The notes under the pieces: model-generated | What the model saw: the letters and a program-made list of their open reading frames with translations, nothing else | Told to the model about the DNA's origin: nothing | The model's database searches: none | DNA from: Trichobilharzia regenti | Lineage: Eukaryota > Platyhelminthes > Trematoda > Strigeidida > Schistosomatidae | Assembly: GCA_944472135.2 (NCBI GenBank) | Contig: OX235263.1 | Coordinates: 21,133,379 to 21,197,378, forward strand | Reading direction: 5' to 3' | DNA length: 64,000 nucleotides | Program-made: the position numbers and the translations under genes | Shown: in pieces, positions 1-10,131 of the stretch | Numbering within the stretch: the stretch's first letter is position 1 | Layout: every line of letters begins with the position of its first letter

Positions 1-1538
1 CGGATATGGATACATTGAATAGACGAGAAGGTGATACACGTCATGGATTAATCTGCTGGTCAAACACAAATCAACAATGAATGATATAACTCAAAAGCGT
101 GTTATTTGGGAAATGTACAAACCGTAACCAGATATATGATGTGAGCAGTTTCACAATAGAAATTGGATTATTTTGATGCAACCATTTCTCAGGCATTGAA
201 ACAAACAGTCATATTTCAAAGTTGATGAGTCAATAAAGTTCTCGTTCCAAATTAAGATCACAGCATCGATCATTTTAATAATGATAAGAATAATTTGTAT
301 TTGAGTTTAGGCCTAAGAACTTCCAACTAGATCGAGTTTATTATGCACACGATTTCAGCGTGTTAATAGTGTCTCTTTCTATATCAGTCTTCAAAACAAT
401 TCCATACAAACAGTGTGAATAACACTTCCACGGAATCAACCTCGTGGTTTGCTCTTTAAACTGTTCTAGGTATGATTTCTCCACAGTTTCACTTCGAAAC
501 CGAAATTAACCAGATCACAATATGTGGTTTGCTTGACAAGATTAATTATCATCACGGAGGAGAAGACAGATTCATACGGACATTTACAAATGGCTGACTG
601 ACTGACTGTCTGATATGAGTATTTGTATACCACTCTGATAATGCAGAATTGCTATGTGGCCAGATCGAGCCAGCCTACCCAAACACCTCAGGGCCTAAAC
701 ATACCAGACCACCGTCTATTCCAAACATGCTACTTGATCACACGGGTAATATGTTGAATGAAATTCGCTCACCTTGTAACTGGAAGCTCCCAGATTCGAA
801 TCACGGTGAGTGGAGTCAAACAGCTGACCAGCATATCCTGGTTTCGCCATGACTCCTCTAAACGATGAAACATTCACACCAACACCGTAAGTAATCAAGT
901 CGTTGAAAACCAACACTTAGTAATTAATCTGGTGAGCAGTCATGACCACGACCAGCAGTATCCAAGACACTGACTCGCCGATGACGACACTGGCTCACTA
1001 CAGTCTGTCAACCAATACTACTCGGTCGAAGTCAGTAGTACCCAACTACTCAATAGTGTATATCGTCATACAAGAAAGAGGTTCATAGTTTACAGTGAAA
1101 ACAGATACTCGAAGATGACTGCTCATTCATCAACACGTCCATGTTGATTCGGAACGAAATACTTTGAGCTAAGACCTAAGTTTCCCTCGTCATTAGGAAA
1201 TGAAGTTTATTCTGCAAGGATATCAATGTGCGCAAAATCAACTTGTAGTGAGTACTTTGATGACGTTTAAGTTTGAGTTTCATTCAGATAAGTGCTATCT
1301 ATTGGGATAACTCAATGCACAAAATTGTCGAGGAGTACTAAGGCAACACCATTTATGCGGTAGTGGGTGTGACCAGATAATCGTCAAGAATAAAGACAGA
1401 TGGATTCTCTTAGACAGTAGACAGTAAGACAGACGAGAGTATCACTAAGGTAAACAAAGGAAGTTATTAGCCAGTATGCGCTGAAGAGTCAGTCTTCTGA
1501 ATAAACGATGTCTAAGATAATATCTTGTATATGTACAT
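1..1538 (+). repeat. P block, copy 1 (direct)
   Basis: Repeat block found again inverted at about 10050-11571 and in direct orientation at about 40010-41640, with shorter remnants at 50590-51130 and 62225-62760. It holds no convincing gene: short ORFs on both strands are not framed by a promoter or splice sites. It contains a degenerate tRNA-derived SINE near 746-875. Its right end carries the start of the ~155-bp repeat that bounds the S segment, and a LINE begins right after it. Confidence 0.75.
746..875 (+). mobile_element. Degenerate tRNA-derived SINE inside the P block
   Basis: The stretch aligns by eye with the tRNA-like part of the SINEs at 19250-19440 and 30350-30528: the shared CTTGTAACTGG segment is followed by a B-box-like AGATTCGAATC. 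Downstream, a GATGAAAC motif resembles the hammerhead half of those SINEs. It is too diverged to be a working unit. Equivalent copies lie at about 10717-10846 (minus) and 40754-40883 (plus), and an isolated piece at 6188-6266. Confidence 0.5.
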
Positions 1539-2148
1539 GATGTATGTACTCCTAACGAATCTTTTATTTACTCTCCTTCAAATGCCATGCTTCCCAGGAT
1601 CACTTGTGTTAATAATAGCCCCTTTCCAGGTTTAAACACAAATGATGTTCAAAAGTGCCTTAAGTCTCTAAACCCATCCCAGAGCTTAGGTCCCGATTAT
1701 GTACCTAGTATTATTTTTAAAAAATGTTCTGATATTCTGTATCACCTTCTCACTGATCTATTTAACAAATCTTTTTCCGATAATATTGTGCCTGCCGTTT
1801 GGAAGGACATTAAAGTTGTACCCATACCTAAATTATCTACTGGAGCATGTGTCAAATTTAGACCCATTGCTATTACGTCTCCTTTTTTGAAAACTATGGA
1901 GAAATTACTATTACTTAGTCTTGAACCTTCGCTTAAATCCTTTAATGACCCTAAACAATTTGCCTATAAGCACAGTAGAAGCACTTTAGATGCAGCTGCC
2001 GTCTTATATCATAACATTGCTTCCAGTCTAGACAAGGGGGCTAAATTTGTTCGTTGCGCCTTCCTAGACTATACATCTGCTTTTGACTCGGTCCCTAGGG
2101 ACATCTTATTAAATAAACTTGCTGCAAGTGGAACAGAATGTTGGGCTT

Positions 2149-2217
2149 ATTGAATTGAATTTTTGATTTTCCCGTCGATTGATTGGACCGACGGGAAAAT
2201 CAAAAATCAATTCAATA
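2149..2217. repeat. Foldback hairpin at the 5' edge of the SINE insert
   Basis: About 28-nt arms (2149-2176 and 2189-2217) that are complementary apart from one extra base, separated by a 12-nt loop. It lies inside the target-site duplication, so it arrived with the SINE or formed at its 5' end during insertion (template switching). Confidence 0.8.
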
Positions 2218-2351
2218 ATTAATATGACCCGTCGCACAAGAGGTGGCTCTCGTCGCCCAAGTGGTCTAGTGGATAACGCTTTGGCGTTTGAAACTATGGG
2301 TACTGGGTTCGAGCCTCAGTGGGAACATCATCACTCACTGAGAAATGCAGG

Positions 2352-2410
2352 TACATCCAGATGACGAGTCCCAAATAGGACGAAATGCGCATCCTGGATT
2401 CCACTGCTAG
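2352..2410 (+). ncRNA. Hammerhead ribozyme, S-alpha type, core mutated
   Basis: Stem I pairs ATCCAG (2355-2360) with CTGGAT (2394-2399). Stem II is GTCC (2368-2371) with GGAC (2378-2381) around a CAAATA loop. The conserved GAAA is at 2382-2385. Stem III is the very short TGC/GCA, closed by U2392, with cleavage expected after C2393. The first core box reads ATGACGA where the consensus is CUGANGA, so the essential first C is lost and self-cleavage is probably abolished. The short stem III is typical of the schistosome ribozyme. Confidence 0.8.
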
Positions 2411-3945
2411 CCGCCATCCACCAATTGTATACTAACAGAATGTTGGGCTGTTAACTGGTTGCATTCCTATTTCTCAGATAGAAAGCAGTACACCGTATAT
2501 AAAGGGAAGTATTCCACTTCATTTCCTACTGAAGCTGGTGTCCCTCAAGATGCTGTTCCTTCTCCTTTTCTTTTTTCTTTCTTCTTGCACGACTTGCCTC
2601 ACTCTGATGAAATAAACTTTGTGAAGTACGCTGATGATTTAACGGTTTCAAAGGCTGTTAACTCCCAGTTAGATAGTACTAAAATAAATAGCTTTCTATC
2701 GGAAGTCAGCATATGGTCTGAGTCTAACGGTCTTAAACTGAATCCTTCTAAGTGTCAAACTGTTGATTTCAGCTTAAGATGTAAGCGACAGTTAAAAGAA
2801 GTCATCGATTCTCATGACAGTTGTAAAATTGACGACATTGTTATAGGAATCAAATCAGAAATTAAGTATCTTGGACTCATTCTCTCTTCTGATCTCTCCT
2901 GGACTTCCAACGTCTTAGCGATCTCCAGTAAAATATTCCGCCTGACATTTTACATTAAGAAGTTAAGACACTCGGGTATAACTCAACCCCTCATCTTACA
3001 GTTTGTCAACTCTTGCATCATACCTATTCTTCTTTATTGCTCACCCTTATTCTTTCCTGGTTTGCTTAAAAAAGACTATGTCACAATTCGCAGAATACTA
3101 AAGACTGTCAGCACGGTGAGTGGTGTCCCAGTGGACCACATAGTTAACGTCGTTGTCGATAGGCACTTGACTTCGTGCAATAAATTTGCTAAAGGGATTT
3201 TGTCTGACTTGGAGCATCCGCTTTACCCTCAGCATTCACCTGGCATCTCCTCAGGTAGAACAAGGAGTAACTTCAGAAAACTGTATGCTCGCACGTCTAA
3301 GTATAAAAATTCTATGATACCATAATTGGAACGTATTTTATGTGGTGAAAATAGTGTCAGGCGAGAATTAACTAACCTCTTTTTTTTCAAGTATTGATGT
3401 CAGCTCATGATTAAATCCTCCATGTAACCTGTTTTTGTCTAGTAAACAAACAATTTACTCCATCCATCCTTATATACCTTCAAGTTTTACTTTTATTATT
3501 TCTAATATATTTATGATCCCGTTGGTTCTTTGTTTTACTCTCATAACTGCAAACACTAACTTATCTGCATAACGGCTGTAATCTTTGTTTTTCCCCTCAC
3601 CATATCATGTAAAGAGAACGTCATATTCAATATTTTAAAACATGTTCAGATTTCTATACCACATTGACAATATTGTGTGACACAAGCCAACGGCAATTTT
3701 TACTTGTATTATTATTATTATTATTACCCTAGCTGTTATCATTATTATTGCTATTTCCATTTTATATGCTGCATGTTTTTGACACTACCTCTATTGAAAA
3801 TGTGGAAAATTTTCTGTGTGATTAATTTTATTTACAATTTGAGGAAATTAGATGCAATATTGTGATTAATGCTGAAAATTCCATTCTGTATCACAAGTAC
3901 TGTTTTTGGAATAAAGTAAATCATTATTATTATATTATTATTATT

Positions 3946-4517
3946 AATATCAGTAAAACGTTTAAGCATAGTGGATTACATCAAATAAAGTATATTTATA
4001 TTTCAATAGTTTACACAGAATGATAAGTTTTGTTATTGGTAATATTTCGAGCAAAATTAATGCCCGTGTTCACACCACTTTTGGAATTGTTGTATTCACA
4101 CATTTATGATTTGTACTCAAATGTATAGTCCATTATTATTATTATTATTATTTTTGCTCATTCATGTTTTGTGTGTGTGTTCAGTATTATATTCCACATT
4201 CATTCATGTGTTTGTATTTAGAATTATATTCCAAGTTGTTGATAATTGTACCGAGTCACCCTTGTTACATGTATCCGGTGTGACTTTAATGAATATCGAT
4301 TCTGTGATGAGTATTTCTTTCCATTTGTTCATATTTGTTTTCAGAATACACACATTGTTCCAATCGATATTGTGGTTTTTGTCCCATGCATGTGCAGCTA
4401 TCGATGAATTTTTTCAAGATTTTTGTAGGCTTGTGTTCCTGTTGGTTGACATTTGGTTAGGCGTTTATGTTCATTCACTCTTATTTTGAGTGATCTGGAC
4501 GTTTGACCCACATATTT
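3946..4517 (-). mobile_element. Penelope-like element, 3' part with GIY-YIG endonuclease remnant
   Basis: On the minus strand the stretch 4517 to about 4200 encodes the start of a GIY-YIG-type domain (KYVGQTSRSLKIRVNEHKR), then AWDKNHNIDWNNV and the tail ending near TWNIILNTNT, followed by an untranslated tail to 3946. The same element appears in one piece at 18100-18984. Penelope-like elements carry RT plus a GIY-YIG endonuclease and are known in schistosomes. Frames are broken near 4400. Plus-strand ORFs here are antisense shadows. Confidence 0.75.
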
Positions 4518-4602
4518 AGTTCCTATTTAGTGTTCATGTGAAACAATGCACACACAATCTGGTGAGTGATGTGTGTGAATATTCTGGTAGATGGGTGATG
4601 GG

Positions 4603-4610
4603 TATATAAG
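4603..4610 (+). promoter_or_regulatory. TATA box of cysteine-rich gene A
   Basis: TATATAAG, 112 bases before the start codon. Copies B, D, F and G have the same box at 68 bases; the difference here is a GAGT/GAGC-rich insertion in the leader. Confidence 0.6.
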
Positions 4611-4714
4611 TGGGTGAGTGAGATGGTGAGTGAGTAATTGAGTGAGATAGCGAGCGAGCGAGTGACTTGTTCAACCAGAAAACACGAAGAATAGCTGTTT
4701 CGGTTGGAAGCGAG

Positions 4715-5471
4715 ATGCAACACTATCTGGTCTTCAGCTTGTTCACTGTCCTTGTCATCGTCGCCTGCAGCACACACGGTGAGTGAGTCAGTCAGTGAGT
4801 CAGTGGGTGAATGGTTGAGTGAGAATCGCTGAATTGTCACTTGTGTGTTCATGTCTGCAATTTCTCCTGATTTGTGTTTGGTATTTCATGTGCACAAGTA
4901 GGCGTATTTTGTGAAGTTATGCAGGTATCTGTTATATGGTGTTAACGAGGATGTTGCAGTGAAGTGAATACTATCCTACATGAGGCGAACTGAACGAATG
5001 TGTGATACATGTGCATTACACTGTGCAATGTGTATATGTGTGAATATGTGAACACTGGAAAATTTGATGTGTCGATAGTATTGATGAGGTTGGTTGATGT
5101 TGGTTGATTGATGATTGTTGTTGTCCTGGTGATTGAGATGACAGTGATTATTGCGTGAGTATGTGAGTGTATGTGAGGTGACGTGAGATGAGATGAGATG
5201 AGATGAGGTATTAATTTTGTCTGTGTGAAATTGCATTTCAGGTAGTGTGAAGGCGACCGAGGTGGATGGCGAGTGTGGGACAGTGGGTAAATTCTGTGAT
5301 ATGAGTGGATCGCGAAACTGCTGTCCTCCACACGAATGCAAAATGTTGAATGAGAGAGAAGGTGCGTGTGTCAGGGGCGCGCGTGGGTGTCTTCAACCGA
5401 AATCACAGTGTCAGAGTGACGCTGACTGTTGCAGCCAGAGTTGTGTTGATGGGAATTGCAAATACAAATAG
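4715..5471 (+). CDS. Secreted double-knottin-like cysteine-rich peptide, copy A
   Basis: Two exons: 4715-4778 and 5242-5471, joined by a phase-1 intron with GTGAGT donor (4779) and TGCATTTCAG acceptor (5241). Predicted product 97 residues. Residues 1-22 form a signal peptide with a hydrophobic core (LVFSLFTVLVIVAC). The mature part has 12 Cys in two six-Cys units: C-x6-C-x7-CC-x4-C-x9-C (residues 33-64) and, six residues on, C-x6-C-x5-CC-x3-C-x4-C (71-94). The second spacing fits the inhibitor cystine knot. Copy A is the most divergent: A26, A68, R69, G70, Q73, D83 and Y96 differ from the commonest form. TATA box and AATAAA are present. It lies between two pieces of a Penelope-like element. 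The target is unknown; a secreted inhibitor or channel-acting peptide is only inference. Confidence 0.85.
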
Positions 5472-5699
5472 ATCCGTCTGTCCATCTATCTATCTATCCA
5501 TCCAACTGTCTATGTATCTCTCTCGTCTATCTGTCTCCCTGTTCCACCGCTCTGTCTATATCCACCCACGACTATCTGGAGGACATACTCAATACCATTC
5601 ACATTGATCTGCACGATGGATTACATTGTTACTGGCAATCGCTTTTGAATTTTTTCTTTAATTTTCCTGTACATTCAGGCGTTTTAACTGTATTCATTC

Positions 5700-5705
5700 A
5701 ATAAA
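5700..5705 (+). terminator. Poly(A) signal of gene A
   Basis: AATAAA 229 bases after the stop codon. The 3'UTR before it contains a CTAT-rich microsatellite (about 5485-5515). The same signal is found at 39559-39564 (D), 47102-47107 (E, minus), 52385-52390 (F, minus) and 60974-60979 (G). Confidence 0.6.
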
Positions 5706-5882
5706 TATTTTCAACATACTTGTCTTCATGCTATTTAAAATATCTAATTTTGTGAATGTGGGAATACGCAGTATGAGTAGACTTTCCTATTGACCGTTGT
5801 ATTTGCTGTGCAATGGAGCATGTTCTGGGTGGAATAATACGAGTTATTTGTCAGCTAGCTATTGTTGATGTCATTCTGTGAG

Positions 5883-6016
5883 CAAATGTTTCCGCTTCAC
5901 CCTGGACGCATTTACACTGGTGATGACTGTCTCTCTGTTGTTTCGGAGGCTGCGGTTCATTTTGTGATCGTCAAATGCTTCCCCATGGAGGAATTGAAAT
6001 ATGGCTGACTTCATCC
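5883..6016 (+). pseudogene. Conserved 135-nt exon-like unit downstream of gene A, frameshifted
   Basis: Copy of the exon described at 61156-61290. Acceptor GTGAG precedes it and the TGDD motif is kept, but one base is missing in the GTCAAA run (about 5970), breaking the frame. The donor GT at its end is AT. No function is known; see the G copy for the intact form. Confidence 0.45.
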
Positions 6017-6187
6017 ATATGCATATCACACTACTTTGAATGGATTCGCCATCCGTTCTACTGGCTGATGTTGATGTGTAGTTTACACTTCGACTTTCAG
6101 TTCGTTGACTCGTCTTCGAATCAGAGGACAATCGGCTTATTCTATATTAACAAGAGTAACCGTCCTGCATTCAGAATGAAGAACTGT

Positions 6188-6266
6188 CGGGTAATATGTT
6201 GAATGAAAGTCGCTCACCTTGTAACTGGAATCTCCCAGATTCGAATCACGGTCATTGGAGTCAAAC
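6188..6266 (+). repeat. Fragment of the P-block SINE
   Basis: The stretch starting GGGTAATATGTTGAATG matches the P block at about 745-825, including the B-box-like AGATTCGAATC. It forms the right junction between the gene A unit and the Penelope-like fragment. Confidence 0.6.
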
Positions 6267-6560
6267 AGCCGGTTATACCCTTTTTTTTCTCTTTTTTATA
6301 TTATCTTTTATAAATTCTTTAGGGTAGTTGTTTTCGAGTAGCATTTTGAATCGGACTTTTATTTCTTTACGCTGGTCCTCTGGTGCTGTTGCAAGTCTAC
6401 GTATCCTTTCTGGAAGACCTTGTATTAATCCTCGTTTCACCGAGAGTGGATGAGCTAAGTTATAATCAAGGAATCTTCCACAATGTGTGGCTTTCCTATA
6501 TATCGTTGTTTTTATGGTACCATCGAAAACAGCTACAGCAGATAGTTGTGTATAGACAGA
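6267..6560 (-). mobile_element. Penelope-like element, RT C-terminal fragment
   Basis: The minus strand reads VAVFDGTIKTTIYRKATHC, a downstream RFLDY, then LSVKRGLIQGLPERIRRL and a basic tail NIKKRKKRV. The YRKxTH and KRGLIxGLxxRI pattern is the thumb/C-terminal part of Penelope-type RTs. It is the upstream partner of the GIY-YIG piece at 3946-4517; the ~200 bases of element expected between them are replaced by the gene A unit. Confidence 0.75.
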
Positions 6561-7257
6561 ATGCTTGAAGTTGAATAACATGGTGTTCGATAACATCTTC
6601 TTCGAGTTCAGGTATGTGTATACACAGTAATTTGAACAACCTGATTGATCGCCGACCCATTCGACCTCCCTTCTGCTTCTGAAGCATTTCACAGTGTAAT
6701 AACACGCTTCTTAGATCACCGAGGAAAGATTCGGCTGGAGAAGTAATAAAGAGGAATAGCCAGAATACACGAATCAATGAATGAATGTAAATGTAGACAC
6801 TGAGTGATACCAGATTATGTCAAATTTCCGTAGTAGGATTTTAGATAAGGTGACGATGTAGAAATTAGCACACTGCGGGAAGACCGAGAAGGATCAGCGG
6901 AAATAAAGGATCCAATCTATTTATCATTTAACGCAGTTTCAACTTCAATACCTTCTGTAACGCGAGTGTCACGGGAAAGAACTTGTTCATGTATATCGAG
7001 TTTGGGTCTGAAAGTGAAATTTCAAAACTGACTTAAGACCACATAAAAAAGATCACTGACGTATTTCTGATGGTCAGCAGTTGAATTCGAAATGATCTGA
7101 CTGAGATTCCGTTATCACTGTTAATCCCTAGCTCAATGTGCTGTTGGCTGAAATATCTCAAGCTGTTACATATTTCAGAGTTTTCATAGTCCACTTTCCC
7201 ACGGATTTCTGAATAATTTCGCGAAATGTCGAAACTTCTTCACGTGAACGTGTATAC
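6561..7257. repeat. Q block, copy 1
   Basis: Shares sequence with 14259-14880, 17520-18140, 24801-25440, 35520-36140, 54190-54780 and 58140-58790. A minus-strand open stretch (6496-6777), including SPAESFLGDLRS and KQKGGRMGRRSIRL, is conserved in all copies. It might be an old exon but has no recognised domain. From about 7140 the sequence joins the block that normally follows the 135-nt unit. Confidence 0.6.
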
Positions 7258-7314
7258 CCACCACACCCACACACACCAACACACACACACTCTCTCTCTG
7301 TCTCTCTCTCTGGA
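7258..7314. repeat. (CA)n(CT)n microsatellite
   Basis: Alternating CA then CT runs, polymorphic in length between block copies (compare 11936-11960, 46331-46390, 47870-47905, 51617-51675, 61690-61750). Confidence 0.85.
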
Positions 7315-7623
7315 AATAGGTCGAAGTAGTCAATGAGATTCAAATGTAGGCAGAATTGTTTGATGAAATTGCTTTGAGTGTCAACATGACTAGATGTGGA
7401 ATTCGGTCACCGAAATACTTCAGTCTTCGTGTGTTTTTGAGAATCAGATCTTTTAGAAGAATTGATTCCCTGATATGTGTAACAATATATAGGGTGTTTT
7501 GTGATTTGGCATATACTAATGCTACAATATTTGGGAGGTACTGGCTGTGAGCGGCCAGTGGTTAGGGATGAAGACGAACCCATTCTCTTTGACAGTACGC
7601 CAGACGAACTGTCGCATAATAAA
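7315..7623. repeat. Block joining the microsatellite to the S segment
   Basis: The sequence around GGTCGAAGTAGTC and GGAATTCGGTCACC is repeated at 11820-11935, 46200-46330, 47905-48216, 51500-51615 and 61750-61880. Short ORFs exist on both strands, but no gene is supported. Confidence 0.55.
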
Positions 7624-7783
7624 CCAAAGGAGGTTATTAGCCAGTATGCACTGAAGAGTCAGTCTTCTGAATAAACGATGTCGAAGATAATCTCATGTAT
7701 ATGAAATATACTATCTGTGTAGGATTTCATAATGAGCTGACATCTGTTAGACAACCATTGGTCCTGATCATATAGGTGGTAAC
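7624..7783 (+). repeat. Left inverted repeat of S segment copy 1
   Basis: About 157 bp, nearly identical in inverted orientation to 9971-10131. Both contain GAATAAACGATGTCGAAG. Confidence 0.85.
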
Positions 7784-9970
7784 CTGGGTTCCATTGACAT
7801 GTGTCTTGTTCATTCTGTATTTCTGTTGTTCACTGTCAAGTAATAAATCATTGTTTGTTATACCAGACTCCCTTTTGCTTATGTTATGCTTCAGTGTATG
7901 TTGAATATGTGAAATCACCGAATAAGGACTATTTGACAGCAGCTTTCAATTATACGGTTGCGATGTTTCACGCGTTATGCGATCTTTAGATTGATCAATG
8001 TCTCAAAGGTATTCTCATATAGTCACAATGTCCGACGCTTTCTCTTATAGCCTACATATCCTGTTTCCCTCGAATTTCTTGCTCACCAATAGAGCAGAGA
8101 CATTGTCAATGCAAACTACAGTGTGAATCGTCGGGTTTATATCAGAATGTACTCTGTTCAGTGTTTACTACTTGATGTGATTTGCAAAAGCTTTCATTCC
8201 AGTCAACACATTTCACTGGGTTACAGGCCCACTGTTGCTAGACGACGGCGTCAACACATATAAATTCTCCTGGATTGTAGAGGTTACAGTCACAGTGAAG
8301 TCGAAATCCTGATAAATTCTCTTGATTGTGGAAAGCTTGTTTTCGTGAGTTTCAACTCGCGACGGCTCCTTTTCGTTATATTTGACAGTGATAAATCTGG
8401 TTGGATAGAAGTGGTGGATATAGCGAATTGCAGTAAGATTTAGGGTCTGAGGGTTCCTGAATACTCGTCAGAATGATGTGTCATTACTCAGGTTTGATGT
8501 GTTTCAATATGTACTATGAGTTGTTAGACTTATTCACCGATGGTTACTTTCTGTCTTGATGGCTTCAGTAACCTAAGTGTTGTGAATTCAAATCATGATG
8601 AGAACATGATTTCGCATCGAAATCGAACAGCCTACCGGCTATTTCCACTTCTCCAGTTGTCTTCTCACATCCAGCTGAGTTGTTGATTCTTGAGAAAAAT
8701 CCATACTCCATGCTTATCTTGAAGTAACTTCTGATGTGACGCCATGTCTACCGTAACATCAGTATATTAGATGTTGTTCAACCGAGAAGCCTTACAGAAA
8801 TGGACTGGATTTTCTGGGTAGAGTAGTGACCATGTGGACACCACTCCAGTTTATCTGGGGCCATAAGGAAAGATCAATCAAATTGATACTCATGAGAATT
8901 CGCATTGAGATGGAGCTGATCTAGTGGGGAATTCATCCTCGCGACTGTAGAAAAATGTCTGACACTACAGTGATAGTAGCTAGTCTTCAATTTTCAATGT
9001 CTGGAGGAGCATTGTTTGTTGGAGGACAGTTCCCTTGGCCACATCATTATTCGGATAAATCAAAAAGAAAGCTGATCAGATGATAACCGGTGAACAACCT
9101 GCAGCTCAACAATTCTTCAAAAGGAAGTTGTGATCCACTTGATGTACTCTGAGGATATCTTCAAGTGACACCACACAATATGCTCTCAGATATAACCTGA
9201 TTGACAGACGACCAGTTGCAGCTACATCCGAGTTTGACATGGATGGCATAATGTGAATGAGAAGTGGAGGCATGTTGGTAGTTTTGTAGACAGCTGATAT
9301 TATTGGTGGTGAACAGAGTACAAAAGAGACGTCTACAAATACCCTATTTTCCACTCGGGAGTCAAGAAGCTAAACAATAGTAAAACGTATCCTGTGATAG
9401 TATAAAGAATTCCTGATATGCAGGATAATCAGTTATCGCGAAGACTTGATATCTGGCCATGCAATTCCAAACAGGAGACTTGGAGAAATAAATGATTAGC
9501 AATGCATGTGCACTGAGGATTGAGAAGACTGTTGAGGAATACATCACCAAGCCCTATGACAAACTGTCCACAGTCGAATATACCTGTTTCGAGCGCAGCA
9601 AACAACTTCCGATACCTGAAATTCCAAATAATGTCAGAGGATTTGATCATGATTATTATTCACGCTCTCGTTGTGATCTACAAATATATCCTGTAATTGC
9701 ATATTCCGCCTGTTTAATTTTTTCTTGTCTCACACAAGCCACATAACTAGATGAAAAGTCATCGATCGAATTATGTGCATCGTCACATCTATCAAAACCC
9801 AGTGAACAACTGATGTTAACATGGATAAGATTTATTAATCATACACTGCAGTGTGGCCGAGACACCTCAGCGCGACTGGTATTAACTAAAGTCATTGGCG
9901 CTGAGAATTAGTCTTCACACCCAACCTGTTTAGACCCACATATTTTGACGTCACAATGGAAATTAGAAAG
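7784..9970. other. S segment copy 1, bounded by inverted repeats
   Basis: A ~2.2-kb segment also found at 41709-45862 (inverted, with an RTE insertion), 48374-50565 and 62786-64000 (inverted, cut by the window end), and partly at 20029-21240. It has conserved open stretches on both strands: one near 9106-9354 (minus) and one near 9492-9746 (plus) with a CFERSKQLPIPEIPNN motif and two more Cys. Strand and gene status are undecided; no domain was recognised. Between 8430 and 9105 I see nothing coding. Confidence 0.5.
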
Positions 9971-10131
9971 CCACCTACATGATTATGACCAATGGTTGTC
10001 TAACAGAGGTCAGCTCATTATGAAATCCTACACAGATAGTATATTTCATATACATGAGATTATCTTCGACATCGTTTATTCAGAAGACTGACTCTTCAGT
10101 GCATACTGGCTAATAACTTCCTTTGTTTACC
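9971..10131 (-). repeat. Right inverted repeat of S segment copy 1
   Basis: Inverted partner of 7624-7783. It leads directly into the inverted P block. Confidence 0.85.

Larger units (their letters stand above)
2148..2433 (+). mobile_element. SINE with tRNA-like head and hammerhead tail, inside the LINE RT
   Basis: Flanked by a perfect 16-bp direct repeat, AACAGAATGTTGGGCT, at 2132-2147 and 2434-2449, which is the target-site duplication. The insert starts with a foldback hairpin (2149-2217), followed by a tRNA-like pol III promoter with A box TGGTCTAGTGG (2262-2272) and B box GGTTCGAGCC (2306-2315), then a hammerhead-ribozyme fold (2352-2410). This organisation matches the known schistosome S-alpha SINE/satellite family. 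It inserted after the LINE, so it is the younger of the two. Confidence 0.85.
1587..3325 (+). pseudogene. LINE reverse transcriptase, split by a SINE insertion
   Basis: RT polymerase read in two pieces, 1587-2147 and 2450-3325, which join in sense across the inserted SINE. Visible RT motifs in order: LGPDYVPS (N-terminal RT motif), KFRPIAITS, FLDYTSAFDSVPR (motif A with its catalytic Asp), GVPQDAVPSP (motif B), VKYADDLTV (motif C, the YADD box), NGLKLNPSKC and IKYLGLILSSDLSW. Motif B normally reads PQG; here the Gly is Asp, a likely inactivating change. The C-terminal part to the stop at 3323-3325 is open. The insertion breaks the frame, so this copy is dead. Confidence 0.8.
1540..3945 (+). 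mobile_element. CR1/Jockey-like non-LTR retrotransposon, 5'-truncated and interrupted
   Basis: A LINE inserted at the end of the P block. It keeps most of a reverse transcriptase but no endonuclease domain, so it is 5' truncated. The 3' end runs into a TTA-repeat tail (3922-3946), usual for LINEs that prime on a microsatellite. A SINE with a 16-bp target duplication splits the RT. Clade assignment (CR1/Jockey group) is by motif style only; schistosomes are known to carry CR1-like and RTE-like elements. Confidence 0.8.

Noticed and set aside
649..916. Pair of opposite-strand ORFs of 66-67 residues in the P block
   Set aside because: They overlap a degenerate tRNA-derived SINE; identical copies in the other P blocks reflect recent duplication, not coding constraint.
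2179..2364. 61-residue ORF
   Set aside because: It lies entirely in the hairpin and SINE (tRNA-like plus hammerhead).
4106..4489. 127-residue Leu/Phe-rich plus-strand ORF resembling a membrane protein
   Set aside because: Antisense of the Penelope-like GIY-YIG region; the minus strand has the recognisable domain.
4942..5341. Open frames on the strand opposite gene A exon 2 and intron (and equivalents at B, C, D, E, F, G)
   Set aside because: They run antisense through the exon 2 coding sequence and into the repeat-like intron (CATCT/CACTCA runs); their openness follows from the coding strand and low-complexity sequence.
5486..5610. Ser/Ile/Tyr-rich frames in the CTAT microsatellite after the stop codon
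   Set aside because: Translation of a tetranucleotide repeat; no start context or splice signals.
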